In this document: piece after piece, positions 12,310 to 22,536 of the stretch | Numbering within the stretch: position 1 is the first letter of the stretch | Layout of the letters: every line of letters begins with the position of its first letter | Assembly (NCBI RefSeq): GCF_021347895.1 | Contig: NC_067132.1 | Location: forward strand, 11,090,995 to 11,154,994 | Length of the DNA: 64,000 nt | Source of the DNA: Acanthochromis polyacanthus | Taxonomy: Eukaryota; Chordata; Actinopteri; Pomacentridae | Direction: 5' to 3' | The notes under the pieces: generated by a model | Told to the model about the DNA's origin: nothing | What the model saw: only the letters and a program-made list of their open reading frames with translations | Database searches by the model: none | Program-made: the position numbers and the translations under genes

Positions 12310-13105
12310 CAGGGGTCGGCAACCTTTAACACTCAAAGAGCCATTTCGACCCGTTTCCCACAGAAAAGAAAACACCGGGAGCCGCAAAATCCTTTTGGCA
12401 TTTAAAATGAAGACAACACTGCATATATCGCTTTTTTTTTTTACTTCTATGCCCTTGTTAATCATTCGTGATTAATTAATTACAAAGCCTCTAATTAGAT
12501 TCATTTTTTAAATTGTGTCCTTCCACTAATATTTATCTTACCTGGTTAATGTCATTTTTGCTCCTGAACCTCAAATGTTACATAATGTTAGCTGGAAATC
12601 AATATTTTGCGAATGTCTATTTGACTTGTAAAATCTATTTATCTTAAGCTAATAACTTTTCTCCGGTAAGTCGCTGCCCTGTTTTCCAAGACGACACTCC
12701 TCTGACTCTCTGACCTGCTGCCGTGTTCTTGCGTGTAACGTGTATTACCCTACCATGAGTACTTTTAACTCAAAGACAGTCGTGTCTTTCTTGGAGTGGA
12801 GCTTTAATATACAGGCTTGCCATTCTTGAGTACAAAACGATGTGAAACTACAGGTGTTGCTTCTCCATCTCCTCCGCATCAACCTTGCGCTCTCATGTCC
12901 CAGCCAGGGGAAAACCCCAGCAGCACATCCGGTGAAGTGACACGTCAAAATAAGAGCGGTAATTTCACAATAAAACTCTCTATATTAAAACGCATTGAAA
13001 CGCGCCTGAAAGGCAGAACAATTTATTTTCCGAAGTTACAGGGAGCCACAACAGAGGGCTGAAAGAGCCGCATGCGGCTCCGGAGCCGCGGGTTGCCGAC
13101 CCCTG
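12310..13105. mobile_element. hAT MITE with perfect 8-bp target duplication
   Basis: The termini are CAGGGGTCGGCAACC and GGTTGCCGACCCCTG, a perfect 15-bp inverted repeat. The 8-bp duplication TACTAGAC is exact at 12302-12309 and 13106-13113. The subterminal sequence (AGAGCC, GGAGCCG, GCGGCTC) is typical of hAT/Charlie-type MITEs. No transposase frame is present. The perfect duplication argues for fairly recent insertion. Confidence 0.92.
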
Positions 13106-13600
13106 TACTAGACCCTCCAGAAAAACGTGGACAAAAATCCTTGATTATGCGGGCTAAAATCCTTGAATATGCGAATAAATATGCGGGTTTTTTATGCCAT
13201 TTTATGTGGGGAAATTGCGGAAAGTTGCAAAGTATGCGAATAGTTGTGAAATATGCAAAAAAATATGCACGATTCATCTGCCGTCTGGCTGCGGAGGGAT
13301 GTGTCCTCTAATCAGACACTGGGACTGATGCGGTGTTACAGGACTGACCATAGACATATATACATAGACGCCTCATTGACTGCGGCCGCCCACTCGAGCG
13401 ACATGCCTGCAGAGCCGCCATCTTGGATCAGAGCCACTCGCTCCTACAATGCATTACTTCCATAGAGGAATGATGTGCTTATACAATTAAAGTTGTCATA
13501 AATCGCTCAATTCTTAAGCAATTTTGACGGAGTTTGCTTGTAACAAACGCCAGACTTGATAGATAGATAGATAGAAATAGAAAAAAAATAAATAAATAAA
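13106..13600. repeat. repeat-like sequence with ATGCG motifs and a GATA run
   Basis: Directly right of the hAT MITE, the sequence CCCTCCAGAAAAACGTGG is followed by several dispersed TATGCGGG/AATATGCG units, suggesting a further decayed element whose ends I cannot define. A short (GATA)n run lies at about 13558-13576. Confidence 0.35.
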
Positions 13601-13627
13601 CAGAAAACATTCAGATGTGCTCAGGTT

Positions 13628-13825
13628 TTTATTGACTTTACATTTACAGCTTTACATTGCATTGGAGTACAGTTTTTATTTTTGTATTATTGTACTACTA
13701 CTGTATTACTGTTATTGCTATTCATATAATTATCATTATATGTGATTGAGGCATAAACTGCTCTAACATGTGGCATTGTGGGTCGTGGAATCTGTTCACC
13801 GGCCAGTGGTGTGTTGGAGTTTATT
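13628..13825 (-). terminator. candidate poly(A) signals of the agouti-family gene
   Basis: On the minus strand, AATAAA hexamers occur at 13820-13825 (about 25 nt after the stop), 13675-13680 and 13628-13633. The first is unusually close to the stop, so the second or third is more likely to define the transcript end. No cleavage site can be seen directly. Confidence 0.5.
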
Positions 13826-13850
13826 TTTGTCTCTGTTTCCGTGCGCTGGT

Positions 13851-14060
13851 CTATGTTTTCTTCTCGTGTTGTGAGCTCTTCCTCCGACAGAAGCAGATGG
13901 CGTTGAAGAAGCGGCAGTGGCACGTCGCACACGGGTCACAACAACCGGCCTGAGGCGAGCAGGTATGATTAAGCTGAGAGCACTTGGGCTTCATGGGTTT
14001 TGATGCCACTTTAGCAGGAGTAGAAGGAACACCTGGAGCAACGGGAACCACTCTGGGCTT
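13851..14060 (-). CDS. agrp2: agouti-family gene, coding exon 3 (cysteine-rich domain)
   Basis: This exon encodes residues 69-137 and the TAG stop. After a Pro/Lys-rich stretch the cysteines lie at 95, 102, 108, 109, 112, 115, 117, 124 and 126. There are five residues between the second cysteine and the CC pair, where AGRP and ASIP have six, and no cysteine follows 126. The tail RRKSSQHEKKT is basic. The acceptor is CACCTTCCAG|AAG. Confidence 0.93.
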   Translation of the reverse strand, partial: KPRVVPVAPGVPSTPAKVASKPMKPKCSQLNHTCSPQAGCCDPCATCHCRFFNAICFCRRKSSQHEKKT

Positions 14061-17000
14061 CTGGAAGGTGGAGGGAACAGAGACAAGATCAGAAAAAACA
14101 GTCCAAGACCTCTGGGGTGTTTTGATAACAAGTTTTGGCTTTGTTTGTTGAAAAGCTAAAAATGTTTGTTTTATGGTTCTCAGAGGCCCATTTTATGAAC
14201 TGGGTACCACCTATCATAAATATTTGAACCACCCTGCTCAGCAGCAGTCTATGTTTTACGCGACTGGCACAGATCTCTATCTTACCTGCACGTAAATCAT
14301 CTGCCGTCCGTACTGTCTTCTCCTGGCAAACAGAGATCCCACTTGGTCCGAAACCCCTGTGGAGACAACATTTTTGATGATGTAAAACAGCTGGAGAACA
14401 CCTCTGCTACAGCCTGCTTTATGGCTAAGCTACGATCAGTACAATGGCCTTGAGTACAACCAGCTTCGTGTAAATACAAAAAAAACATTTTAGATTCATT
14501 CAGCTTAGAAATAAAGGTTCCCCCGCTGCCTTAACGATGTAAGTTAACTTCACTTTGGTTGCTAAATCAGTTCACAGTCATCTTATGAGTTGTGTGAGTG
14601 CACAAGTAGCTGAACTAAATTAACTGTATTTAAGAAATCAAGTTCAGGAAACTTAAGATCTTCAGTTGAATCAGCTAGTAACACAGACAGTGGTTACAGA
14701 CAGATCAGCTTTGCTTTTACATTATATAAGTTTAGTGTAGCACTGTTGCCTTCCAGCTAGAAGATCCACGGTTTGCCTCCTGACCTGGGATCTTTCTGTG
14801 TGGAGTTTATGTGTTCTCACTGTCTTCCCATATGTTGGTTTTCTTCGGCTTCCTCCCATATTATAAAAAAACATGCTGAGGCTAATTGATTATTCTAAAT
14901 TGTCATTCTAAATAGTGTATCGATAACAGATGAATGATTTTCTAAGTTTAAAATGTCTATTCTTCATTTAACTTTGAAAAATGATAGCCTCAGTAGTTAA
15001 AACCATTGTTTTATTGCCAGCAGCACTATAAATACACTAAGATTAATTATAAGTCTGTGGGTGCATGGACTGAATTAAATACCAATCGTTGTCATGGTTA
15101 CAACAGTTTTGATTATTGTGAATAGAAGCATCAACACATAATTAAGCATGTGTTAAAGATACAGAGCAAGTTTCCATCATGTCTGTTCTTTCAAATTACA
15201 GAAAACGAGTCTAACAATGCATCCTTATCTGCTTATATGCTGGTTTTGTTTCTTAGAAAACAAAATTAAATTAATGAGTTGAGTGAATTCTCAGTTCAGT
15301 TATTCTTTCAAGGAGTCATTTTCAGTCACAGTGCCTTGAGTTATAAGAACTCGTACTTTTAAGTCCTCAAGTTCTGAAAATGAAAATGACTTTTTCAGTT
15401 AAACTAACTAGAAATTAGCAAAAAACCCTGATTTTACCAAATTCCTTCGTGATGTTTTACATTTACATCAAATTGAGAACAAAAGATGCAGAAGTAGGGC
15501 ACAAAAAAATATAAAAGTAAATTTGCATCAATCATAAGAAGACCAACAAAGGATTACTACACCGAATTATTAGATAAAAATAAAAACAGCACAAAAAACA
15601 CATGGGGTGTAATAAACACAGTCTTGCAAAAAGGCAAGGTCAAATCAAATATACCAAACTATTTTACAAAGAATAGTGTCGAGTTTTATGGAAAAGAAGA
15701 AACTGCAAATGAATTTAATCATTACTTTGTGAATATTGGTCCGAGTTTATCACAAAATATAAACTTTGATGGTGGAATTATACAAGAAAATGTAAGAAGT
15801 ATTTTTCTGGAGAGTGTGCAAGCGAGTGAAATTTTGACCATCATTCATAAATTTGCAAATAAAAAACAAATGATTATACAGTTATGAATATGACACTGAT
15901 AAAGCAAACCATAGAGGTTGTTATTACCAGATTATATAGATCTATTAATCTGCTTCTCCAGCTTTCTGTCACTTCCCTCTCTGTCCACTAGAGGTCCTCA
16001 GAGTCATCCTCCATGGAGCCTGATGAGTAAATACTGCTGCTCACCAGCTGCACCTTATCTTCTCGTTAGTCTGAATATTTTGCTAAACTAAATATGCAAA
16101 ACCCCCAAACCTCAAATAAACCCCAACTTTATGTTAGGTTGATGTTTGTCCTGTAAGATCAAAGCTCAGTCTGAATGTTAAAAAGACGGGAATCCACTTT
16201 CCTTGTAGCGGCTGAAGCTTCAGGCTATAGATGTAAGATGACTCAAAAATCTAACATTGACCTAATTTGTATCAGCAAATTATGACACTGCATGAATATA
16301 CTACTTAATCCAGTATGGAGTATCTTGCAATTTGCAGGTTGTATAATTTTATGTCTGAATAAAGCAGCTGGTTTGACAGGCTCTTCAAAAGAGGTTCACT
16401 AAAACAGCAAACGATCTGTGCAGACACACAGTCTGCTCAAACAGAAACCTCTCAGAGTGACAGCTTAATAAGTAGAGAGGTGACAGAGGTGCCTGTGGGC
16501 TCTTCTGCCACTTGTCTCGCCTCACCATTAATCATCTACACAGCCACATGTCAACAAAACGGTTGAAATGTCGAAATATCATTAAAACCCTCAGATAGCA
16601 GGAAAAGCCTTTTAAGCTTCCATGCTGATATTTGCTTTCCTGTGCTGTGCTACGAGGAGCAGAGGGCCTCCTTCCAAATTATGTTGATTAAACATGGGAG
16701 ACATCTGGCATTCTTTAAACTCTTTAAAAGGAACATATTTGATGCGGCTTTGATTCATCACTGTGATCCCATCAGTGCTGCAGGACAGCATGTATGACTG
16801 AAAAGTTTGCTAAAATTATGCAGCAGTAAATATGGACATCTGTCAAACAGCCTCTTTAAGATGATTTACAGCTTGCTACACTCTAACTATAAACACTTGT
16901 AAACCAACCAGCGAAACATTAGCAAGTGGAGCCCCCATATTATTACAAGTGTAATTAAGCCTGCTGTGCTGTTTTCTATGCAAATACTTCTCGTATGTCA

Positions 17001-17794
17001 TCTCTAATAACTTTTATTTACACACAGACTTATATATTTTTAAGTATGAATAATCCTCTGCAGCCATAAAATGCATTAAAATACTTTAAGTGTGTATCAA
17101 GTAGTGGCAGGAAGCTGAAATATTGTTTGCATTTGGCGTGAGGCGCTGTGCTGCCTCCCCAAACTGCTGCTTAAAACTTCTGACTTGTCAGGGATTCTCA
17201 ACAAATCATCTTACTGTTTTTTGGTCCTGCAAACCTTCACACTGCATGTATGTCTGTGGCCACACAAAGCATAGACTGCTTGAGGAATGAGCCACAATTC
17301 AATACTTTCATCACATCACATCTGACCAAATCCACCAAAACCATCAAGTCTCCTCTGTGCCATATAATTCACAAGTGGAACAGTAAGAGCCCAGCAGCTG
17401 TCCTGCACCCACAACCCCAAATACAAGCCCAGACATGCAGCACAGTCCAACATGTGTAACGAACATGGAGGATTTTAGGTTTAATGAAGCATCCTTCCCT
17501 TTAAAATACATTTCAAACAGGCTTACATGTAACACTCCATCTGTTTATAAAGTACTTTTAGTTACGTGGGGACAGATTGTAGTCCTTTCAAATTGCGCAA
17601 AAGTGCCCAATAGATAGCTGAATTTGTGTTACTACGGTTTGGAAAAATTGTACAGCAGCAACACATCAGCAGCAAATCCATAATAATTGAATTTAATAGT
17701 AATTTGCGGACACAGTTCAAAATAACAGAATATTCTGTGTGTAATTAACACAGCCTTAGAATAGGTTTATTTATGTGCAGCAAAATGATCAAAT

Positions 17795-17828
<34 letters not shown>

Positions 17829-18086
17829 TTTTCTCCATAATGAGTTTATTACAGACTTCCTGTTATGTTGTGATTGAGTTTGGTTTTTCATTGTCTAAAC
17901 TACATTATTTCCAAGCAGTTTTATGTGACACTGACTAATGCAACAGCACTCACCTGGGCTCGGAGTCACTTGGCTTCTGTTGACCGACAAACTGCCGCCA
18001 GCTGATTGGAGTTCGCTGTGGGCGAAAAGTCCGCAACTCAGAAAGGCCAAATGCAGAAGGCACAAACACAACAGCTCCAGCTTCAT
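13851..18086 (-). CDS. agrp2: agouti-family signaling peptide gene (agrp2/asip2-like), 3 coding exons
   Basis: Agouti-family proteins are secreted and act as antagonists or inverse agonists at melanocortin receptors. Exons 18086-17954, 14356-14286 and 14060-13851 join in phase 1 and phase 0 into 137 aa. Residues 1-24 form a leucine-rich signal peptide. Basic RRR is at 56-58, and a Pro/Lys-rich linker follows. The cysteine-rich domain spans 95-126 with CCDPC at 108-112 and the receptor-contact triad RFF at 118-120. NRS (36) and NHT (99) are N-glycosylation sequons. The length fits the family (about 125-140 aa). Donors are GTGAGT and GTAAGA; acceptors end CCACAG and TTCCAG. Nine cysteines are visible where AGRP and ASIP have ten. 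The start at 18086 directly precedes the signal peptide; an in-frame upstream ATG at 18254 is unlikely. Family identity is firm. The paralogue (agrp2/asip2b versus asip2a or agrp1) is inferred mainly from linkage to snx16. Confidence 0.9.
14286..14356 (-). CDS. agrp2: agouti-family gene, coding exon 2 (basic linker)
   Basis: 71 nt encode the end of Gly45 through Gln68, including LFARRRQYGRQ. The acceptor is TCCACAG|GGG and the donor is GCAG|GTAAGA. Short, basic middle exons are usual in agouti genes. Confidence 0.85.
14726..14890 (+). mobile_element. L2/SINE-type tail fragment
   Basis: This shares the pattern of copies at 40864 and 59765 in the opposite orientation: the CTAGAAGATCC...GGTTTG head, GATCTTTCTGTGTGGAG, and the TTGGTTTTCTTCGGCTTCC segment. 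It lies in intron 1 of the agouti gene. Confidence 0.6.
15480..15944 (+). pseudogene. LINE reverse-transcriptase fragment in agouti intron 1
   Basis: An open stretch encodes, in order, YYTELLDKNK, NTWGVINTVLQ and ANEFNHYFVNIGPSL. This is the linker between endonuclease and reverse transcriptase seen in fish non-LTR elements of the L2/Rex class. The frame breaks near 15869 but continues in another frame as DYTVMNMTLIKQTIEVVI, so a frameshift separates two colinear pieces. Both ends are truncated and the catalytic RT motifs are absent. It is a dead fragment. Confidence 0.75.
15960..17950. other. agouti intron 1, no further feature
   Basis: Non-coding intron sequence. A short (GATA)n run is at about 17798-17826. 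I see no additional exon. Confidence 0.5.
17954..18086 (-). CDS. agrp2: agouti-family gene, coding exon 1 (signal peptide)
   Basis: This exon encodes residues 1-44 plus the first base of codon 45. It starts MKLELLCLCLLHLAF, a clear hydrophobic signal peptide, with a purine at -3 of the ATG. The donor is CCCAG|GTGAGT. The 5' untranslated part continues upstream, beyond 18087. Confidence 0.88.
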
Positions 18087-18368
18087 CCTGGCCTCCACTC
18101 TGATGCCAGCAAAGAGCCCAAACACCACAAGACCTTGTGCTGAGCTGCGAGCTGCTGACTGTTCGTCCAGCTGATGAAGATGCCTGGTTCCCTCAATCTG
18201 CTCCTCCTCACTTGCCCCCAATTTCAGATTTATTCGAGAGGCAGGCTCTGACACGCTCAGTGCACGCCCCGTGCCCTAACTCCTCTCTGAGGAGCATGGT
18301 TTTAGTTATAGTCCACACTTATTAACACTGACATTACACTCTCACAATTCACTGTCACACTGCAAAAC

Positions 18369-18573
18369 CTCAAAATCATACCAAGTCTGTCTGTCTTGTT
18401 TTTAGTCAAAATGTCTCATCCCACTTGAATTAAGAAAAATTCACTTAACAAGAGACATTTCAGCAAGATGGAGGGACTTGTTTTAAGACAATGCATCTTA
18501 AATATCTTAAGTCAAACAACCTTGAAATTATCTTGTTTTGAGTTGAATTTTACAAAAAAAACTCAAAGTAAGT
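18369..18573 (+). repeat. dispersed repeat, copy 1 (host of a TTAA element)
   Basis: About 190 bp shares near-identity with 29892-30064, including CTCATCCCACTTGAATTAAG and GACTTGTTTTAAGACAATGC. In both places it is followed by the same class of TTAA-flanked element. The sequence after 19562 may be the continuation of this repeat. Confidence 0.65.
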
Positions 18574-18577
18574 TTAA

Positions 18578-19557
18578 TCCTGGTGTTGTGGGGTCAAATT
18601 AACCCGTTTAAAAATTTGAAAATGTGGGGGGGGAAAAAAAATCTATTTTCACAGTGAAACTTCTGATGTCCACATTTTGGGGAAATTTCTGAACATTTTT
18701 TGGTGAAAAAAAGGAATTGTTAAACATGTTTCTTAACCCTCATGTTGTCCTCATTTAAAGGCACCAAAAGATATTGTTTCCTTGTCTGAAAAAAAATCCT
18801 AAAATTCAGCAAGAAAAATCCTCAAATTTCTGAAAATTTGCAAAACCTTCAAGAAGAAAATTCTAATAATTTCTTAAAAGTTTTATTTTAAAAATCCCCC
18901 AAATTTGGGGAGAAAATTCTTGTCAATATTTTCAAAAAAATAAGTAAAAATCTTCCAACCTCCCCCCCACCAAAAAAATATCCAGTGATTCCATCAGTAA
19001 ACTTTTATTTTCTTTAAGAACATTCACAAAAAAATCTACCAAAGTCCAGCAAAATTGTTTGATTTTTTTGTGAATGTTCTTAAACATTTTTTAACATTTC
19101 TTTTTTTTTCCCCACCCAAAAAGTTTCACTGACAAAACAGATTTTTATCCACTAAAACAGGTCAGTTTTGACCCACAGGGCGACAAGAGGGTTAAGAACC
19201 CCCCCCCCCTCCAAAAAAAAAAAAAAAAAAATCAACTAAAATCCAGCAAATTTCACTGGATTTGGTTGATTTTTTTGTGAATGTTCTAAAAAAAAATATT
19301 AGAAGTTTTACTGATATATTTGTAATCGCTTCAGATATTTTTAGGGATTTTTTTGGAAGATTTTTACTAATTTTTTGACAAAATTTACAAGAATTTACTT
19401 GTCAAATTTGGGGGATTTTTAAAAAAATAAAACTTGTAAGGAATTATTGGAGTTTTCTTCCTGAAGTTTTTGCAAATTTTCAGAAATTTGGGGATTTTTT
19501 TGCAGATTTTTTGGAAACAATATTTTTTATTGCCTGTAAATGAGGACGACATGAGGG
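18578..19557 (-). mobile_element. TTAA-flanked MITE (outer copy, E2)
   Basis: TTAA lies at 18574-18577 and 19558-19561. The right end reads GAGGACGACATGAGGG and the left end reads TCCTGGTGTTGTGGGGTCAA, matching the family ends seen at 30069 and 33464. It contains a second family member in opposite orientation at 18737-19191. CCCT/AGGG ends with a TTAA target are characteristic of piggyBac-type MITEs. It is non-coding and very A/T-rich. Confidence 0.75.
18737..19191 (+). mobile_element. TTAA-flanked MITE (inner copy, E1)
   Basis: It starts CCCTCATGTTGTCCTCATTT and ends GGGCGACAAGAGGG, with TTAA at 18733-18736 and 19192-19195. Removing it leaves the outer copy's GTTTC-TTAA-GAAC, matching GTTTCTTTCAGAAC in the sister copy at 30229. 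So it inserted into an existing relative. Confidence 0.8.
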
Positions 19558-19740
19558 TTAATACATTTCAACTTAGGAGGTTTCATGAAAGCAAAAATCA
19601 ATTATTGAGTGAAAAACTGCTTTTTTTTTAAGGTTTATTTTAAGGCTTGACAATAAAATAAGTGTTCCCAGCTAATTTTAAGATCTCAATATTGTAAATA
19701 TCACATCTTATTTCAAACAATCTTACCAATCCATGGTAAG

Positions 19741-20426
19741 TGTCACGCAACTGAGCACTTTAGAACCCATGCAGCAGGCGAACAGACAGACAGGTGAAAT
19801 AATGATTTAATGTATATTTATATTTAAACAGAAGATACTCAAAGGGAGGCACGGGGAAGACAGAAAGGGAGAAGCTAAACTGAACTAAGGGCGACGGCTA
19901 AGTGCCGCGATGAAGTCTAATACTGAACTTAAAGAGGGGAGAGAGGAGACTCACAGATGTCCAGGGAGCGGAAGATGAGGTGGGGGGCCGAGCCGAGGGA
20001 GCTGATGGTGGATGGGGCGAGGACAGAGGCAGGCAGACCGTGAGCAGACAGAGGAGGGGTGCAGCGTGGAGTGGGGGTTCCAGTGTGAGGGAAGAAGACA
20101 GAGCCGGCAGAGTAATCCAATGAACTGAGTCCAGATAACGGCGTGCGTGTGGAGATGACGGGGTGTGACATGAGGCATTAAACAGAGTCCAGACAGCTAA
20201 GGGTATACGACGGTGTGCAGTTTGTAGAGTCCAGAGTGCAGACTGCAGAGTGTCAAGTGCAGAATACGGAGTGGAGAGTGAAGAGTTCAGTCACAATGAT
20301 CCAGCACAGAGGAGTGGATAGAGCTGGGTTTTATGCAGAGCTGATTGTTCATTCACTCCAGCCGTGCTGGGAGCACAGCCGCTCCTCATTAGCCTGATGA
20401 GCCCGATCACTGGAGCAGGCATGACA
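19741..20426 (-). repeat. LTR (3' LTR in element sense)
   Basis: 686 bp, TGTCACG...ATGACA. It differs from its partner by roughly 20 substitutions and one 3-bp indel by eye, about 97 percent identity. Confidence 0.92.
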
Positions 20427-20688
20427 GTACCCCCTCCTCAAGGTGTGCCTCCTGGCGCACGCAGGACCGGTCGGGGTGCCGGCGGATGACTCTGGGACTG
20501 GCAGGGATCCGGCAGGTGGGACCGCTCCAGGGGCGGCCCGAGGGAAGGCCCGAGGGAAGGGCAGGCTGGGTTCGGGTGGGTGGGGGGGACAACGTCTGAG
20601 AAAGATCCAGGGGCTGGACAGGCTGAAGGAACCGCTCCGGAGGACGGCCTGGGGGCAGAACGGGTTGAGGTGGACCGGGAACTGATAG

Positions 20689-21246
20689 TTAGGCCATTGG
20701 AGGTCCTCCGGCGGCCGGACTGAGAACTGGCAGGTTGCGTAGGTGCGGCCTTCTGGAGGCCGGGCTGGGAAGTAGCAGCTGGATCGACGGGGACCCTCCG
20801 GGGGCCGGGCTGGGAACTGGCGACGAGGGAACCCCTCCAGGGGTCGGGCCGGTGTCCGGACTGGAAACCGGCGACGAGGGAACCCCTCCAGGGGTCGGGC
20901 CGGTGTCCGGACTGGAAACCGGCGACGAGGGAACCCCTCCAGGGGTCGGGCCGGTGCGGTGTCCGGACTGGAAACCGGCGATGGTGGAACCCCTCCGGGG
21001 GTCGGGCCGGTGTCCAGACTGGAAACCGCCGAAGGTGGAACCCCTCCGGGGGTTGAACTGGAGCCGGGGACCCCTCCGGGGCAGAGCTGGAACCAGCAGC
21101 CCCGCCGGGGGCGGAACTGAAACCGGCAGCCCCGCCGGGGGCGGAACTGGAACCAGGGCCAGGAGCCCCTCCGGGGGCAGAGCGGGGGTCTGGACTGGGG
21201 ACTGGACTGGGCCAGAACCGGACTGAACTTGAGATGGACTGGACAA
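20689..21246 (-). CDS. proline-rich open frame inside the LTR element
   Basis: This is a 185-aa open frame on the element's presumed sense strand. It is rich in Pro, Gly, Ser and Val with the 17-residue tandem repeat. The opposite strand is also open over the same stretch, which GC-rich repeats often produce by chance. I recognise no domain. Treat it as possible but unproven coding sequence. Confidence 0.25.
   Translation of the reverse strand: MSSPSQVQSGSGPVQSPVQTPALPPEGLLALVPVPPPAGLPVSVPPPAGLLVPALPRRGPRLQFNPRRGSTFGGFQSGHRPDPRRGSTIAGFQSGHRTGPTPGGVPSSPVSSPDTGPTPGGVPSSPVSSPDTGPTPGGVPSSPVPSPAPGGSPSIQLLLPSPASRRPHLRNLPVLSPAAGGPPMA
20815..21010. repeat. 51-bp minisatellite in LTR element interior
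   Basis: The unit beginning CGACGAGGGAACCCCTCC recurs at 20821, 20872 and 20923 with exact 51-bp spacing, plus degenerate neighbours downstream. 51 bp is 17 codons, so on the minus strand it encodes an in-frame 17-residue repeat beginning TGPTPGGVPSSP. Confidence 0.9.
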
Positions 21247-22053
21247 TGGCTGACCTGGGCTAGGATTGGACTGGATTTGAGCTGGTAGGAACTGGACTGG
21301 ACCTGAACTGGACTGGGTTAGAACTGGACTGGGAAACTAGCTGGACTGGGCTGGACTGGACTGAATAACTGGCTGGAGAGGACAGGGACCACTAGCTGGG
21401 CTGGACTGGGCTGAAACTGAGCTGGACTGGAGGGACAGGAGGGACTGACTGGACTGGAGGGACAGAGGGACTGACTGGACTGGAGAAACTGGAAGGCCTA
21501 GAGGGATAGAAGGGACAAGAGGGATAGGAGGGACAAAAAAGGACTGGGACAGGAAAGGAGAGACCACTCCTGCAGGGGAGCCACAGGGTGGTGAAAGGGC
21601 CACTGCAGTAGGACCACTCGATGTTAAAGTGGCACAAAGTCTCAGCAGGTGTTGGGGGGAGGCACTACGTCTCCTCAAGGTGGCTGACGAGAAGCAATGC
21701 CACCTCGAAGCTGCTGAGGAGGCGCTACGCCTCTTCAAGGACCCAGGGGAGGCGGGGCGCCTCGACAAGGGCTCGGAGGAGGTGGAGCGCCTTGACAAGG
21801 GCTCGGAGGAGGCGGAGCGCCTCTTTAAGGCTGCAGCGGGGGCCTGTTGCTCCTTCAGAGCTGCGGCGAGAGAAGCGTTGAGCTCCTCTAAGACCGCAGA
21901 GGGGGCTATGGGCCCCACAGGAACCGGAGACGGGGCGATGGGCCCCATATGGACAGGAAAGAGGGAGGCGGCACGGGGCCTCTCCTCGGCAGGGAGTGAG
22001 GCGGTGTCGACCTGCTCGGAGACAGTGGCAGCGTCGACCCGCTCTACATATGA

Positions 22054-22536
22054 CTAGGCATCAGGCCCCTCTAACTCTGCAGGCGAGGAGACAGAAGGCT
22101 CCCCCAGCACCGCAGGTGAGGTGGCGCAGAGCTTTTCAGGGACAGGAGTATGGGGACTACCTCGTTTTTGGGAGCCGTGTTTATGGCGCCCAGCCTTTAT
22201 GGCGGCAGGCTCTGCGGAGACCCAGGAACAGGTGGGCTGTCGGAGGAATGTCACGGGGAATCGGGCAGGTTGGTCAGGGGGGTTTTCAGAAATTTCTGAA
22301 GGTCGCGAGGAATGTGTGGAGCTAACCACGGCTCCTTCGCAGCCCTTCTGCGTCCCTCCAACACAGCTTCGTCTCTGGCCATTTGCCCGGCCGCATTCCT
22401 CCACAGGTCCTCTTGGGAAAAAAAGCCCTCTAAAATAACAAAAAGCCTCACGGGGCTCAAGAAAAATCTCCCTGGGGCTTCTAAGAACAGGAATGCCTGC
22501 TGGGTTCTTGGGTGGCTGGATCATTCTGTCACGCAA
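22054..22536 (-). CDS. open frame just downstream of element 5' LTR
   Basis: This 160-aa frame begins right at the edge of the upstream LTR on the sense strand (MIQPPKNPAGIPVLRSP), the position where a gag-type product starts in many LTR elements. No capsid or zinc-knuckle motif is visible. It could be a residue of an ancestral gag start or chance. Confidence 0.25.
   Translation of the reverse strand: MRDRMIQPPKNPAGIPVLRSPREIFLEPREAFCYFRGLFFPRGPVEECGRANGQRRSCVGGTQKGCEGAVVSSTHSSRPSEISENPPDQPARFPVTFLRQPTCSWVSAEPAAIKAGRHKHGSQKRGSPHTPVPEKLCATSPAVLGEPSVSSPAELEGPDA

Noticed and set aside
17895..18254. Start of the agouti protein at the upstream in-frame ATG (18254)
   Set aside because: This would bury the signal peptide 56 residues inside; the ATG at 18086 begins directly with it.
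20815..21010. CRISPR-like array
   Set aside because: Contiguous 51-bp tandem units without spacers, in a vertebrate LTR element.
20735..21226. Plus-strand 163-aa frame as a gene
   Set aside because: Antisense to the Pro-rich frame over a GC-rich minisatellite; both strands open by composition.
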